Part shown: piece by piece, positions 25,056 through 32,736 of the stretch | How positions within the stretch are numbered: position 1 is the first letter of the stretch | Layout: the number at the start of each line of letters is the position of its first letter | Source of the DNA: Actinomycetes bacterium | Lineage (GTDB): Bacteria > Actinomycetota > Acidimicrobiia > Acidimicrobiales > RAAP-2 | Assembly (NCBI GenBank): GCA_021799615.1 | Contig: JAJZAC010000017.1 | Span: 1-35,291, forward strand | Length of the DNA: 35,291 nt | Direction of reading: 5' to 3' | Program-made: the position numbers and the translations under genes | Notes under the pieces: generated by a model | What the model was told of the DNA's origin: nothing | Database searches by the model: none | The model's input: only the letters and a program-made list of their open reading frames with translations

Positions 25056-25520
25056 ATGCCGGATCCCGGAGTACACGTGGATGGCGGCTCGGACCCGGTG
25101 CGCGCCCTCCTCCCCCCTCGGCACCGCCTGTTCGGCGTCTTCGACGACGTCGGTGCCGCGACTGCGGCCGTCGAGGCGCTGCGAGCCGGGGGTCTCGGGA
25201 GCACAGACGACATCTGGGTCTACGCCGGTGACGACGGCGCCCGCGACCTCGACGCCACCGGAGCCGGACACGGCGTGTGGGGCAGGTTGGTTCGGGCGGT
25301 CGAGGCCGCCATGGCCAACGACGACGTGTCCTATCTGCGTACCCTGCGCGACGAACTGGCCCAGGGCCACGTCGTGCTGGCGGTCCGCGTGGCCAACGAG
25401 CACGACGCCGACGCCATGGCCACCGAGCTCCGCTCGAGAGCCGGCCATTCGTTCGCCTACGGTGCCCACTGGGACTTCGTGCCGGTGCTGTTCGGCACGC
25501 CGTCCGCTCCCGCCGCCTGA
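25056..25520 (+). CDS. Small hypothetical protein with general-stress-like N-terminal domain
   Basis: 154 residues from ATG 25056, with GAGGAGG 5 nt upstream. The first half (about 20-70: HRLFGVFDDVGAATAAVEAL..GGLGSTDDIWVYAG) resembles the ferredoxin-like domain seen in small general stress proteins (YflT type), where a strand is followed by a helix that pairs AxAVxxL. The rest is helical with a Trp (WGRLVRAVEAA) and a strand-rich C-terminus (VVLAVRVANEHDADAMATELR) that could be a second, related domain. No signal peptide. The assignment is tentative. It stands between a decayed gene and a tRNA. Confidence 0.6.
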   Translation: MPDPGVHVDGGSDPVRALLPPRHRLFGVFDDVGAATAAVEALRAGGLGSTDDIWVYAGDDGARDLDATGAGHGVWGRLVRAVEAAMANDDVSYLRTLRDELAQGHVVLAVRVANEHDADAMATELRSRAGHSFAYGAHWDFVPVLFGTPSAPAA

Positions 25521-25545
25521 GGCGACGCGGTCCTGCGCTTCCGAG

Positions 25546-25620
25546 TCGGGCTGGCCGGATTTGAACCGGCGACCTCTTGACCCCCAGTCAAGCGCGCTAA
25601 CCAAGCTGCGCCACAGCCCG
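25546..25620 (-). tRNA. tRNA-Pro (anticodon GGG)
   Basis: Reads on the minus strand from 25620. A 7-bp acceptor stem (CGGGCTG/CAGCCCG), D arm GCGC/GCGC, anticodon stem CTTGA/TCAAG with loop CTGGGGG (anticodon GGG), and T arm GCCGG-TTCAAAT-CCGGC are all complete. The discriminator base is A. CCA is not encoded. 75 nt. Decodes CCC (and CCU) proline codons, fitting the GC-rich codon use. Confidence 0.96.
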
Positions 25621-25718
25621 TCCGATCCCGACGACGCCTCCGGCCACCTCTGTGCCGACACGTCCACGGGCTCGGCCCCACGCTAGCCGAGCCCAGCCCC
25701 TCCCCCGGCACGGCCGCG

Positions 25719-26237
25719 TCAGTCGAGCCGACGGAGCTCCTCCCGGTAACGGTGGCAGTTCCGGACGTACTGGGCGGCAGACAGCTGGATCAGGTCCAGG
25801 CTGGCCGCACCCTCGCGGATGGTTGCCGGGACGCCGAGGGCGAGCGCACCGGCCGGCACCCGCATGCGGTTGGGCACCAGCGCACCTGCCCCGACCAGCG
25901 CCCCCCGCTCGACGACGGCCTGGTGGAGCACCACCGCCCCCGAGCCGACCAGAGTGTCGTCCTCCAGCGTGCACCCCTCCAGGTGCGCCAGGTGTCCCAC
26001 CACACAACCGGACCCGACCGTCGTCGGCAACCCGGGAGCACAGTGCACCACCGAGCCGTCCTGGATCGAGGTCCGTGCGCCGATGGTGATGGTCTCGGTG
26101 TCTCCCCGCAGGACGGTGCACGCCCACACGGTCGCCTCGGGCCCGATCCGCACGTCGCCGATGACGACGGCGTCGGGGTGGACGAAGGCCGAGGCGTCGA
26201 TGAGCGGTGTGACGTCGCCGAGTGCGTAGAGCGCCAT
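25719..26237 (-). CDS. Gamma-carbonic-anhydrase-like hexapeptide-repeat protein
   Basis: 172-residue left-handed beta-helix protein, built of hexapeptide repeats (IGDVRIG, TVGSGCVVGHLAH, VVERGALVGAGALV). It matches the size and layout of bacterial YrdA/PaaY-type gamma-carbonic anhydrases. The first metal ligand is His65 in VVHCAPG and the second His82 in VGHLAHLEGCT. The third His of the family is normally 5 residues later (GHxxxLHGC); here that position is Glu87 and an extra His85 is present. So the metal site may be changed. The start ATG 26237 has TAGGGT 8 nt upstream (leaderless). A long upstream frame to 26387 is unsupported. Confidence 0.85.
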   Translation of the reverse strand: MALYALGDVTPLIDASAFVHPDAVVIGDVRIGPEATVWACTVLRGDTETITIGARTSIQDGSVVHCAPGLPTTVGSGCVVGHLAHLEGCTLEDDTLVGSGAVVLHQAVVERGALVGAGALVPNRMRVPAGALALGVPATIREGAASLDLIQLSAAQYVRNCHRYREELRRLD

Positions 26238-26245
26238 GGGCGCCG

Positions 26246-26251
26246 ACCCTA
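26246..26251 (-). promoter_or_regulatory. Putative leaderless -10 element of the gamma-carbonic-anhydrase-like gene
   Basis: TAGGGT on the minus strand lies 8 nt before ATG 26237, directly downstream of the strong hairpin at 26263-26290. Confidence 0.5.
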
Positions 26252-26262
26252 GGGCACCGCGC

Positions 26263-26290
26263 CCGCCCCCGGCGAGCTCGCCGGGGGCGG
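26263..26290. terminator. 28-bp perfect inverted repeat, likely terminator
   Basis: 14-bp perfect arms (CCGCCCCCGGCGAG and CTCGCCGGGGGCGG) meet at a GAGCTC centre. It lies 30 nt after the stop of the zinc-ribbon membrane gene and before the next minus-strand gene's -10. A factor-independent terminator without U tract is inferred for the DUF512-der-zinc-ribbon unit. Confidence 0.55.
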
Positions 26291-26319
26291 CGGGCTCGAC
26301 CGAGCGGCAGACGGGTGCG

Positions 26320-26517
26320 TCAGGCGTGATGGACCACCCAGACGATCCCCTGGTAGGTGCGGTAGGCGAGGTAGACGACCGTCGCATAGATCATCAGCTT
26401 GAAGCGCAGGGGCATGGCCCGGTGCTCGGTCGCCTCCTCGCCGCAGAACGGGCAGGTGCCGTCCTCTTGGATCTGGTCCTTGTCGAGGCCCTGGCCACAC
26501 GTCTCGCACCACGCCAT
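26320..26517 (-). CDS. Small zinc-ribbon membrane protein
   Basis: 65 residues from ATG 26517, with GAGGAG 7 nt upstream. The N-terminal half is a four-Cys zinc ribbon (WCETCGQGL ... GTCPFCGEEA). The C-terminal half is one hydrophobic helix (LMIYATVVYLAYRTYQGIVWVV) preceded by positive charges, so the ribbon faces the cytoplasm. It lies 10 nt after the der stop and so belongs to the same operon. I do not recognise a function; small zinc-ribbon membrane proteins often are accessory subunits. Tightly placed behind der, so a ribosome- or membrane-related job is possible. Confidence 0.75.
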   Translation of the reverse strand: MAWCETCGQGLDKDQIQEDGTCPFCGEEATEHRAMPLRFKLMIYATVVYLAYRTYQGIVWVVHHA

Positions 26518-26527
26518 GACAGGCTCC

Positions 26528-27943
26528 TCAGCGGCGCCTGGCGCCGTGGCCGGCGCCACCGGCACGGACCCGCAGCCGGATGGGTGTGGGCCCGAGCTCG
26601 AAACGTTCGCGCAGGCCGCGCTCGACGTAACGGAGGTAGGTCTGGGGCAGCCGGCCGCTGGCGAAGAGGGTGAAGGTCGGCGGGTCGGACGCTCCCTGGA
26701 CCGCGTAGCGGATCCGCACGCCGGGAGCCGGATGGGCCTCTTGGATGGAGCGCATGGCCCGGTTCAGCTCGCCCGTGGGGATCCGGGAATGGTAGGCCTC
26801 CTCCGCCGCGGTGACGGCTGGGAGGATGTGGTGGACGCCGAGCCCGGTCCGTGCGCTGATCTTCAGGACGGGCGCCGCACCCAGGAACGCCAACCGGTCG
26901 CCCACGTCGGCCAGGATCCCCGGCCGGTCCTCCGTGTCCACCAGTTCCCATTTGTTCAGGACGACGACGGCTGGGCAACCGGCCGCGGCGACCCGCTCGG
27001 CCAGGCGCTGGTCCTGGTGGGTGATGCCGGCGGTGGCGTCGATGACCAGGAGCGCGATGTCGGACCGGTCGAGGGCCTCGAGCGCACGGAGCACGGAGAA
27101 GTACTCCGTGCCGCGCTCGGTCCGGGACCGTCGGCGCATGCCGGCGGTGTCGACGAAGCAGACCGTGCCATCGGGGGTCTCCACCACGGTGTCGACGGCG
27201 TCGCGCGTGGTCCCCGGTTGGTCGTGGGTCACCGATCGCTCGTCGCCGACCAGGCGGTTGAAGAGGGTCGACTTGCCCACGTTGGGCCGGCCGACCAGGG
27301 CCACCCGCGGCATGCCCGGGGCAGGCGCCCCGGCCGCGTTCCCCGTCTCGTCCGAGTCCGGCCCACCGTCGGGGCGCAGGTCGTCCGCATCCGGCGCCGT
27401 TGCCCCCCCGCCCTCGACGGGCAGCAGCGACACGATCTGGTCCAGCAGGTCACCGGTACCCCTGCCGTGGAGGGCGCTGACCGGCCACGGGTCGCCCAGA
27501 CCAAGCGACAGCGCGTCCCACACGTCGCTCTCCCGACGGTCGGAGTCGACCTTGTTGGCAACCACCAGGGCCGGTCGCTCGGAACGGCGGATCCACCGGG
27601 CGACGCGCAGGTCCTCGTCGGTCACTCCGGTGGTGGCGTCGACCACCAGGAGCACGACGTCGGCGTCGCGCACCGCCCGCTCCGCCTGGGCCGACACCTT
27701 GGCGTCGAGGGGATCGTCGGTCTCCGACCACCCCCCGGTGTCCACCACGGTGAAGGGCCGGCCCCGCCATTCGGCGTCGAGCTCCTTGCGGTCCCGGGTG
27801 ACACCCGGCCGCTCCTCGACGACGACGACCCGCCGGCCGACGATCCGGTTCACCAGTGTCGACTTGCCGACGTTCGGCCGGCCGGCGATGACGACCAGTG
27901 GCTTGCGGTCGGCGCTACCGGCATCGCCGGCAGGCACGCTCAC
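26528..27943 (-). CDS. der: Ribosome-associated GTPase Der (EngA)
   Basis: 471 residues, with two consecutive G domains, the signature of Der, an essential GTPase for assembly of the large ribosomal subunit. P-loops: GRPNVGKST at 21-29 and again near residue 222. Other motifs include DTGGW (G3) in domain 1 and DTAGM in domain 2, ANKVDSD and LNKWELVD (G4). A KH-like domain ends the protein. The linker between the G domains is long, Gly/Asp/Pro-rich (about 190-215). GTG 27943 overlaps the DUF512 stop by 4 bp (GTGA), indicating coupling. The much longer open frame upstream is antisense or offset to that gene. Confidence 0.96.
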   Translation of the reverse strand: MSVPAGDAGSADRKPLVVIAGRPNVGKSTLVNRIVGRRVVVVEERPGVTRDRKELDAEWRGRPFTVVDTGGWSETDDPLDAKVSAQAERAVRDADVVLLVVDATTGVTDEDLRVARWIRRSERPALVVANKVDSDRRESDVWDALSLGLGDPWPVSALHGRGTGDLLDQIVSLLPVEGGGATAPDADDLRPDGGPDSDETGNAAGAPAPGMPRVALVGRPNVGKSTLFNRLVGDERSVTHDQPGTTRDAVDTVVETPDGTVCFVDTAGMRRRSRTERGTEYFSVLRALEALDRSDIALLVIDATAGITHQDQRLAERVAAAGCPAVVVLNKWELVDTEDRPGILADVGDRLAFLGAAPVLKISARTGLGVHHILPAVTAAEEAYHSRIPTGELNRAMRSIQEAHPAPGVRIRYAVQGASDPPTFTLFASGRLPQTYLRYVERGLRERFELGPTPIRLRVRAGGAGHGARRR

Positions 27944-29391
27944 CTCGACGCTCCCAGGCGGACCGGCACGGGTGCGGGGATCCCCACGGCGGGGCCGTCG
28001 CACGCCGACGGCGACGCACCCCGGTCGCCGGTGCCCTCGAGCGCCTGGCGGAGCGACCACCCGTCGGTCCGGACCACCTCGACCGGCACCGGGAGGTCGT
28101 CGACGGCGAGGTCGTCGAGGAACCGGCCGTCGGACAGGCAGGCGTCGGGCAGCAGGTACCGCCGGTCGTCGGGGGCGCCGGCCAGGACGCGCTCGAGGTC
28201 GGTCCCGGTGAGGAGGCCGGCCACCGCGATGTTCCCGCCGAAGTACTCGTTGCGGACCGCGAGCACCTCGACGTCGTCGTAGGGGGCGACCAGCGGCGCC
28301 AGGACGGCTGCGCCGTACTCGCCGGTCACGATGGTGACCGGCGCTCCGGACCGGGTCCCGGCCGGGACCGGATGACGCCGGGCCCGGTATCCCTCGGGCG
28401 GTGCCCCGTCCACCCACGAGAAGAACCCGGGGCGCACCCCGAAGGCGCTCTCGCGGTCCCCGGCGAACGCCGCCTCGAAGGCCCGGGCCATCCCGATGCC
28501 GTTCTCGTGCTGGACGAACCCCTCGTAGGCGTGGGTGGGCGGGAAGGGGCGACGGGCAGCCAGGTAGTACTCGTCGGCGGCGAACACCATCCGCCTGCCC
28601 ACCGACGCCAGGAACACGTGCTGGAATTCGTCGACGACGTCGCAGACGGCCGCCGCCTCGGCCTCGGTGTGGGGCCGCATGGCCGGCTCCGTCGAGAAGC
28701 GGCTGACGCCCAGGGGAACGCAGGCCACCGAGGCCAGGCCGGGATAGCGGTCGAGCACACCGGTCAGCGTGTCGCGCAGGACCTGGCCGTCGTTCACCCC
28801 GGGGCAGACGACGATCTGCCCGTGGACCTCGATGCCCTCGGACAGCAGGGCACCCAGCCATCGCAGGCTGGTGGCGCCGCGGCGGTTGCGCAGGAGCTCG
28901 GCCCGGATGGCCGGGTCGGTGGCGTGGATGGAGACGAACAGTGGGCTGAGGCGCTCGGTGACGACGCGCTCGAGGTCCATCTCGGTGAAGCGGGTGAGTG
29001 TGGTGAAGTTGCCGTAGAGGAACGACAGGCGGTAGTCGTCGTCCTTCAGGGACAGGCTCCTGCGCATGCCGGGTGGCAGCTGGTGGATGAAGCAGAACTC
29101 GCAGTGGTTGTCGCACGTGCGGACCCGGTCGAACAGCGCCGAGGACACCTCGGCCCCCAGGGGCTCACCGGCATGCTTGGCCACCCGGACGTCGAACGTC
29201 CCACCGTCGCGACGCACGGACAGGTCCACGTCGGGGTCGTCGACGGCCAGGCTGTACTCGATCACGTCCCGGGGTGGACGCCCGGCGACGGCGACGATCT
29301 CGTCGCCCACCCGCAGCCCGGCCCGCTCGCCGGGCGAGCCGCTCCGGACCGCCACGACGCGCGGCGCTGACATCCCACGCACCTGCGGCAT
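27940..29391 (-). CDS. DUF512 radical-SAM-like protein with PDZ domain
   Basis: 483 residues from ATG 29391. The N-terminal PDZ-like domain (about 10-72: GSPGERAGLRVGDEIVAVAG) is followed by a CxxxCxxC iron-sulfur motif (Cys93, Cys97, Cys100 in RTCDNHCEFCFIHQLPPGMR) and the LSLKDDDYRLSFLYGNFTTLT segment, then the DUF512 domain (about 215-425: GRRMVFAADEYYL ... GYEGFVQHENGIGM). This family is a putative Fe-S oxidoreductase found next to der in many bacteria, as here. Its reaction is unknown. GTG of der overlaps its stop. The start ATG has only a weak GGTGGG site. Confidence 0.93.
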   Translation of the reverse strand: MPQVRGMSAPRVVAVRSGSPGERAGLRVGDEIVAVAGRPPRDVIEYSLAVDDPDVDLSVRRDGGTFDVRVAKHAGEPLGAEVSSALFDRVRTCDNHCEFCFIHQLPPGMRRSLSLKDDDYRLSFLYGNFTTLTRFTEMDLERVVTERLSPLFVSIHATDPAIRAELLRNRRGATSLRWLGALLSEGIEVHGQIVVCPGVNDGQVLRDTLTGVLDRYPGLASVACVPLGVSRFSTEPAMRPHTEAEAAAVCDVVDEFQHVFLASVGRRMVFAADEYYLAARRPFPPTHAYEGFVQHENGIGMARAFEAAFAGDRESAFGVRPGFFSWVDGAPPEGYRARRHPVPAGTRSGAPVTIVTGEYGAAVLAPLVAPYDDVEVLAVRNEYFGGNIAVAGLLTGTDLERVLAGAPDDRRYLLPDACLSDGRFLDDLAVDDLPVPVEVVRTDGWSLRQALEGTGDRGASPSACDGPAVGIPAPVPVRLGASR

Positions 29392-29478
29392 CCCACCAGC
29401 GTACCGTTCGCCCCGTCCCGCTCCGTCCCGCTCCGGCAGCGGGGCCGGCAGCGGGGCCGGTAGCGGGGCGACCGCCGG

Positions 29479-29484
29479 TAGCCT
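29479..29484 (+). promoter_or_regulatory. Putative leaderless -10 element for ispH
   Basis: TAGCCT is followed by six bases and the GTG at 29491, the same arrangement as at 3798. A GGGGCCGG repeat region precedes it (29440-29470). Confidence 0.5.
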
Positions 29485-29490
29485 GGGCCG

Positions 29491-30537
29491 GTGGTCGTCG
29501 AACGCGTGCTGCTGGCCGAGCCCCGGGGCTTCTGCGCCGGTGTGGAGAAGGCGATCAAAGCCCTGGCCTGGATGGTCGAGGTCTTCGAGCCCCCCGTCTA
29601 CTGCTACCACGAGATCGTGCACAACCGGCACGTCGTCGACCGGTTCCGGTCCCAGGGGGTCGTGTTCGTCGACGACGTCGACGAGGTCCCGGCCGGCGCC
29701 CCCCTCATGCTCTCCGCCCACGGGTCGGCACCCGAGGTGGTGGCGGCGGCCCGGTCCCGGGGCCGGGTGGTGGTGGACGCGGTGTGCCCCCTCGTCACCA
29801 AGGTCCACCACGAGCTGAAGGTCCGGGCCGGCAAGGGGTACGCCGTCCTCTACGTCGGCCACGCCGGGCACGAGGAGGCAGTGGGCACCATGGCGGTGGC
29901 GCCCGACGCCGTCCACCTGGTGGAGTCGGTGCCCGACGTCGACGCGCTGACCGAGCCGGGCCCCGACCAGCCGGTGGCCCTCCTGGCCCAGACCACGCTC
30001 AGTCACGACGAGTGGGCCGAGATCGTCGACCGGGCCCGGGAGCGGTTCCCGCAGCTGTGGATGCCGAACCGGAGCGATCTGTGCTTCGCCACCACCAACC
30101 GCCAGGCAGCACTGCGGGCCCTCGCCGGTCGGGCCGACGCCGTGGTGGTGATCGGCTCCGAGAACTCCTCGAACACCGTCGCCCTCACCAAGGTGGCCCG
30201 GGCGTTCGGCTGTCCCCGGGTGGTCCTGGTGAACGACGCCGACGACCTTCCGGACGACCTCGAGGGCACGGTGGGCGTCACCGCCGGGGCGTCGGCCCCC
30301 GAATCGCTGGTGCGGGCGGTGGTCGAGCGGCTGGCGCCCGCCGCCGGCGTCGAGGCCGCGCCGGTGACCCGTGAGGAGGAGTACTTCCCGCCGCCGCCCG
30401 AACTGCGGGACCTGCTGCGCGCCCTCGAGGCTGCCGTGGGGTTCCTCACCCTCGCTCCCGCGCCGTCCGGCGCCGGCGCGCTCGGCGAGGACCGGTCGAC
30501 GTCCGCGGCCACCGTCTTGGACCGCTTGGCCGGCTGA
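29491..30537 (+). CDS. ispH: 4-hydroxy-3-methylbut-2-enyl diphosphate reductase
   Basis: Last enzyme of the methylerythritol phosphate pathway, converting HMBPP to isopentenyl and dimethylallyl diphosphate with a 4Fe-4S cluster. 348 residues. The three cluster Cys are Cys15 (PRGFCAGVEKAI), Cys99 (DAVCPLVTKVH) and Cys198 (DLCFATTNRQ). Substrate residues His44 (EIVHN), His77 (SAHGS), His127 and Glu129 (AGHEEAVGT) are kept. The N-terminus LLAEPRGFCAGV is standard. The GTG start at 29491 is supported by the leaderless-type TAGCCT. The C-terminal ~40 residues extend beyond typical length. It diverges from the DUF512-der operon. Confidence 0.97.
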   Translation: MVVERVLLAEPRGFCAGVEKAIKALAWMVEVFEPPVYCYHEIVHNRHVVDRFRSQGVVFVDDVDEVPAGAPLMLSAHGSAPEVVAAARSRGRVVVDAVCPLVTKVHHELKVRAGKGYAVLYVGHAGHEEAVGTMAVAPDAVHLVESVPDVDALTEPGPDQPVALLAQTTLSHDEWAEIVDRARERFPQLWMPNRSDLCFATTNRQAALRALAGRADAVVVIGSENSSNTVALTKVARAFGCPRVVLVNDADDLPDDLEGTVGVTAGASAPESLVRAVVERLAPAAGVEAAPVTREEEYFPPPPELRDLLRALEAAVGFLTLAPAPSGAGALGEDRSTSAATVLDRLAG

Positions 30538-30589
30538 TGGTCCCGTCCCGGTTCGTCGGGCTCGATCGAGCCGGTGCGAGAATGGCGCC

Positions 30590-31141
30590 ATGACGATCGC
30601 CAGCTTCACCCGCATGCAGGGCTCGACCGCCGAGCAGTGGGCCGTGATCGGTGCCCAGACGGCCGCCAACCAGGGACGTGTCGCCGACGAGGTGCTCGAA
30701 CTGCTGCGTACCCTCGAGGGGATCGTCGACGGGTTCGCCGTCGACCAGCTCACCCACTCGCTGCAGACGGCGACCCGGGCCGAACGCGACGGTGCCGATG
30801 ACGAGCTCGTCGTCGCCTGCCTCTGCCACGACATCGGCAAGGCCGTCTCGGTGGCCAACCACCCGCGGATCGCTGCCGAGATCCTCCGTCCCTACGTGCG
30901 GGACGAGGTGACCCAGACCATCGCCGCCCACCAGGACTTCCAGGGCCGTCACTACTACGCGCACTTCGGCCTCGACCCCAACCTGCGGGACCGCTACCGC
31001 TCCGAGCCCTGGTACGGACTGGCCGAGCGGTTCGCCGATGCGTGGGACCAGACCAGCTTCGACCCGGACTACCCCACGGAGCAGCTGGCCCACTTCGAGG
31101 GCCGGGTGCGCGCCGTCTTCGCCCGCCCGCACGTCTTCTGA
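30590..31141 (+). CDS. HD-domain protein, possible di-iron oxygenase (PhnZ/TmpB-like)
   Basis: 183 residues from ATG 30590. The sequence VDQLTHSLQTATRAERDGAD with His56, followed by LCHDIGK (His80, Asp81), NHPRIAAEIL (His91) and AAHQDFQGRHYY (His114), matches the order seen in HD-domain oxygenases such as PhnZ and TmpB. These cleave phosphonates using a mixed-valence di-iron site. A further Asp near 150-153 (ADAWDQTSFD) may complete the site. Typical phosphonate partners are absent here. An ordinary phosphohydrolase is an alternative. The GT2 gene start overlaps its stop by one base. Confidence 0.75.
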   Translation: MTIASFTRMQGSTAEQWAVIGAQTAANQGRVADEVLELLRTLEGIVDGFAVDQLTHSLQTATRAERDGADDELVVACLCHDIGKAVSVANHPRIAAEILRPYVRDEVTQTIAAHQDFQGRHYYAHFGLDPNLRDRYRSEPWYGLAERFADAWDQTSFDPDYPTEQLAHFEGRVRAVFARPHVF

Positions 31142-31986
31142 TGGCGCCGACGCAGAAGCACCGCTGGCTGACACGCGCCGCCAACCGGGAGGACCTGCGG
31201 ATCGCCAATCTCCGCCAGTTCGCCCTGGACACGGCCGGCGACGCCTTCGAGCGGGAGCATCCCGGGCCGTTCGCTCCCGTCGTGGCGCTGATGGCCGCCT
31301 ACGAGGAGGAGGCCAACATCGGCGACGTCCTGGCCGCCATGCCCGACCGGGTCGGCGGCATGACCGTCACGCCGTTGGTGGTGGTGGACGGCGGCACCGA
31401 CGGCACCGCGGACGTGGCCCGTGCCGCCGGTGTGGCCACGTGCGTGCTGCCGGTCAACCTGGGCCAGGGGGCCGCGCTCCGGCTCGGCTACCGGCTGGCA
31501 TCCGACCACGGGGCCCGCTACGTGGTCACCCTCGACGCCGACGGCCAGAACGACCCGGCCGAGATGGACCGCCTGGTGGCACCCCTGGTGGACGGCACCG
31601 CCGACATGGTCATCGCCTCGCGCCAGCTGGGCGAGGACCACACCACCGACCGGTTCCGCCGGGCCGGTGTCGCCCTCTACGCCCGCACCCTCAACCTGCT
31701 GACGGGGCAGCACCTCACCGACACGTCCAACGGCTACCGGGCGTTCCGCGTCGAGGTCGTCCAGGACATCGTCCCCCTGCTCCGCCAGGACCAGTACCAG
31801 ACGGCCGAGGTGGTCATCACGGTGGCGTCCCGGGGCTGGCGAATCGGTGAGGTGCCCATCACGTGGCACCCCCGGGCGTCCGGCGCGTCGAAGAAGGGGG
31901 GCAACCTCTTCTTCGGGCTGCAGTACGCCCGGGTCATCGCCACCACCTGGGGCCGGGTGGCCCTGGCCGGCGGACGCCGCCGCTAG
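31141..31986 (+). CDS. Family 2 glycosyltransferase (dolichol-phosphate-mannose synthase-like)
   Basis: 281 residues. The GT-A fold hallmarks are VALMAAYEEEANIGDVLAAMP (about 48-68), VVVDGGTDGTADVA (81-94, nucleotide binding) and TLDADGQNDPAEM (130-142), with the DxD-type metal site in LDADGQ. DTSNGYRAFRVEVV and ITWHPRASGASKKGG are typical of polyprenyl-phosphate sugar transferases. The C-terminal helix may contact the membrane, but there is no clear transmembrane segment. Likely transfers a sugar to a polyprenyl phosphate. The start overlaps the HD gene stop (TGATG), so the two are co-translated. Convergent with the plsC-like gene. Confidence 0.88.
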   Translation: MAPTQKHRWLTRAANREDLRIANLRQFALDTAGDAFEREHPGPFAPVVALMAAYEEEANIGDVLAAMPDRVGGMTVTPLVVVDGGTDGTADVARAAGVATCVLPVNLGQGAALRLGYRLASDHGARYVVTLDADGQNDPAEMDRLVAPLVDGTADMVIASRQLGEDHTTDRFRRAGVALYARTLNLLTGQHLTDTSNGYRAFRVEVVQDIVPLLRQDQYQTAEVVITVASRGWRIGEVPITWHPRASGASKKGGNLFFGLQYARVIATTWGRVALAGGRRR

Positions 31987-31992
31987 GGCCGG

Positions 31993-32736
31993 TCAGGCCC
32001 GCCCGGCCCTGGTCACCGCTTGGTCGTAGAGCGCCTGGATGGCCTCGGCCAGCGCTGCGGTCACGGCGTGGACCCTGCTGCGGGGGATCCTGCCACCGCT
32101 CGACCGCGCCGGCGCCTCCAGCGGGTCGCCGACGACGATCCGGACCGTGCGGGGCCGGGGGAACCGGGCCCCCTTGGGCATCACCGTGGCCGTGCCGCCG
32201 ATGCCGACGGGCACGATGGTGGCGCCGGTGCGTGCGGCCAGGAACGCGGCGCCCTCGTGGAGGTCGCGCACCAGTGGGCCGGAGCGGCGCTCCCCCTCGG
32301 GGAACAGGATGAGCACCTCGCCCGCCTCCAGGACGGCCTGCGCACGGCGCAGGGCTTCGCGGTCGGCGGACTCCCGGTGGACGGGGAAGGCGCCGACGGA
32401 GACCAGGAACCGGCCGAAGCGGGCGTTACGCCACAGCGTGTCCTTGGCCATGTAGTGGAGCTTGCGCCCCGTCACCTGGGAGACCACGAAGAAGTCGATG
32501 AAGGACCGGTGCACGGGCGCGATGACGACGGGCCCCTCGGCGGGCACCCGACCGGCTCCCTCCACCGAGGTGCGGAAGTACACCAGGTTGATCATGCGCA
32601 CCAGGAACCGCAGGAACCGGTACACGGGCGTTCTCCGGGTGTCCACCCGGATCTCGATCTCGGGGTGCTCCGGTGGTGCCCCGTCCCGCTGGTCCGCTCC
32701 GGACGCCCCGGGCCCCTCCGTGCCGTTCACAGCCAT
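31993..32736 (-). CDS. PlsC-type 1-acyl-glycerol-3-phosphate acyltransferase
   Basis: 247 residues. The acyltransferase motifs are HRSFID (HX4D, His76 and Asp81), AFPVHRESAD near 117-125, and FPEGERRSG (145-153). These define the PlsC branch that makes phosphatidic acid or acts on related lysolipids. A membrane-associated helix precedes motif I (about 39-55). The ATG 32736 has GGAGG 9 nt upstream on the minus strand and overlaps the 3' end of cmk by 10 bp. It is the last gene of the tyrA-aroA-cmk-plsC unit. Confidence 0.9.
   Translation of the reverse strand: MAVNGTEGPGASGADQRDGAPPEHPEIEIRVDTRRTPVYRFLRFLVRMINLVYFRTSVEGAGRVPAEGPVVIAPVHRSFIDFFVVSQVTGRKLHYMAKDTLWRNARFGRFLVSVGAFPVHRESADREALRRAQAVLEAGEVLILFPEGERRSGPLVRDLHEGAAFLAARTGATIVPVGIGGTATVMPKGARFPRPRTVRIVVGDPLEAPARSSGGRIPRSRVHAVTAALAEAIQALYDQAVTRAGRA

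Noticed and set aside
26399-28282. Plus-strand open frame of 627 codons
   Set aside because: Antisense to der; no domain motifs.
29430-29470. GGGGCCGG/GCAGC repeats before ispH as a regulatory repeat
   Set aside because: Short, degenerate and consistent with GC-rich simple sequence; no clear symmetry or spacing.
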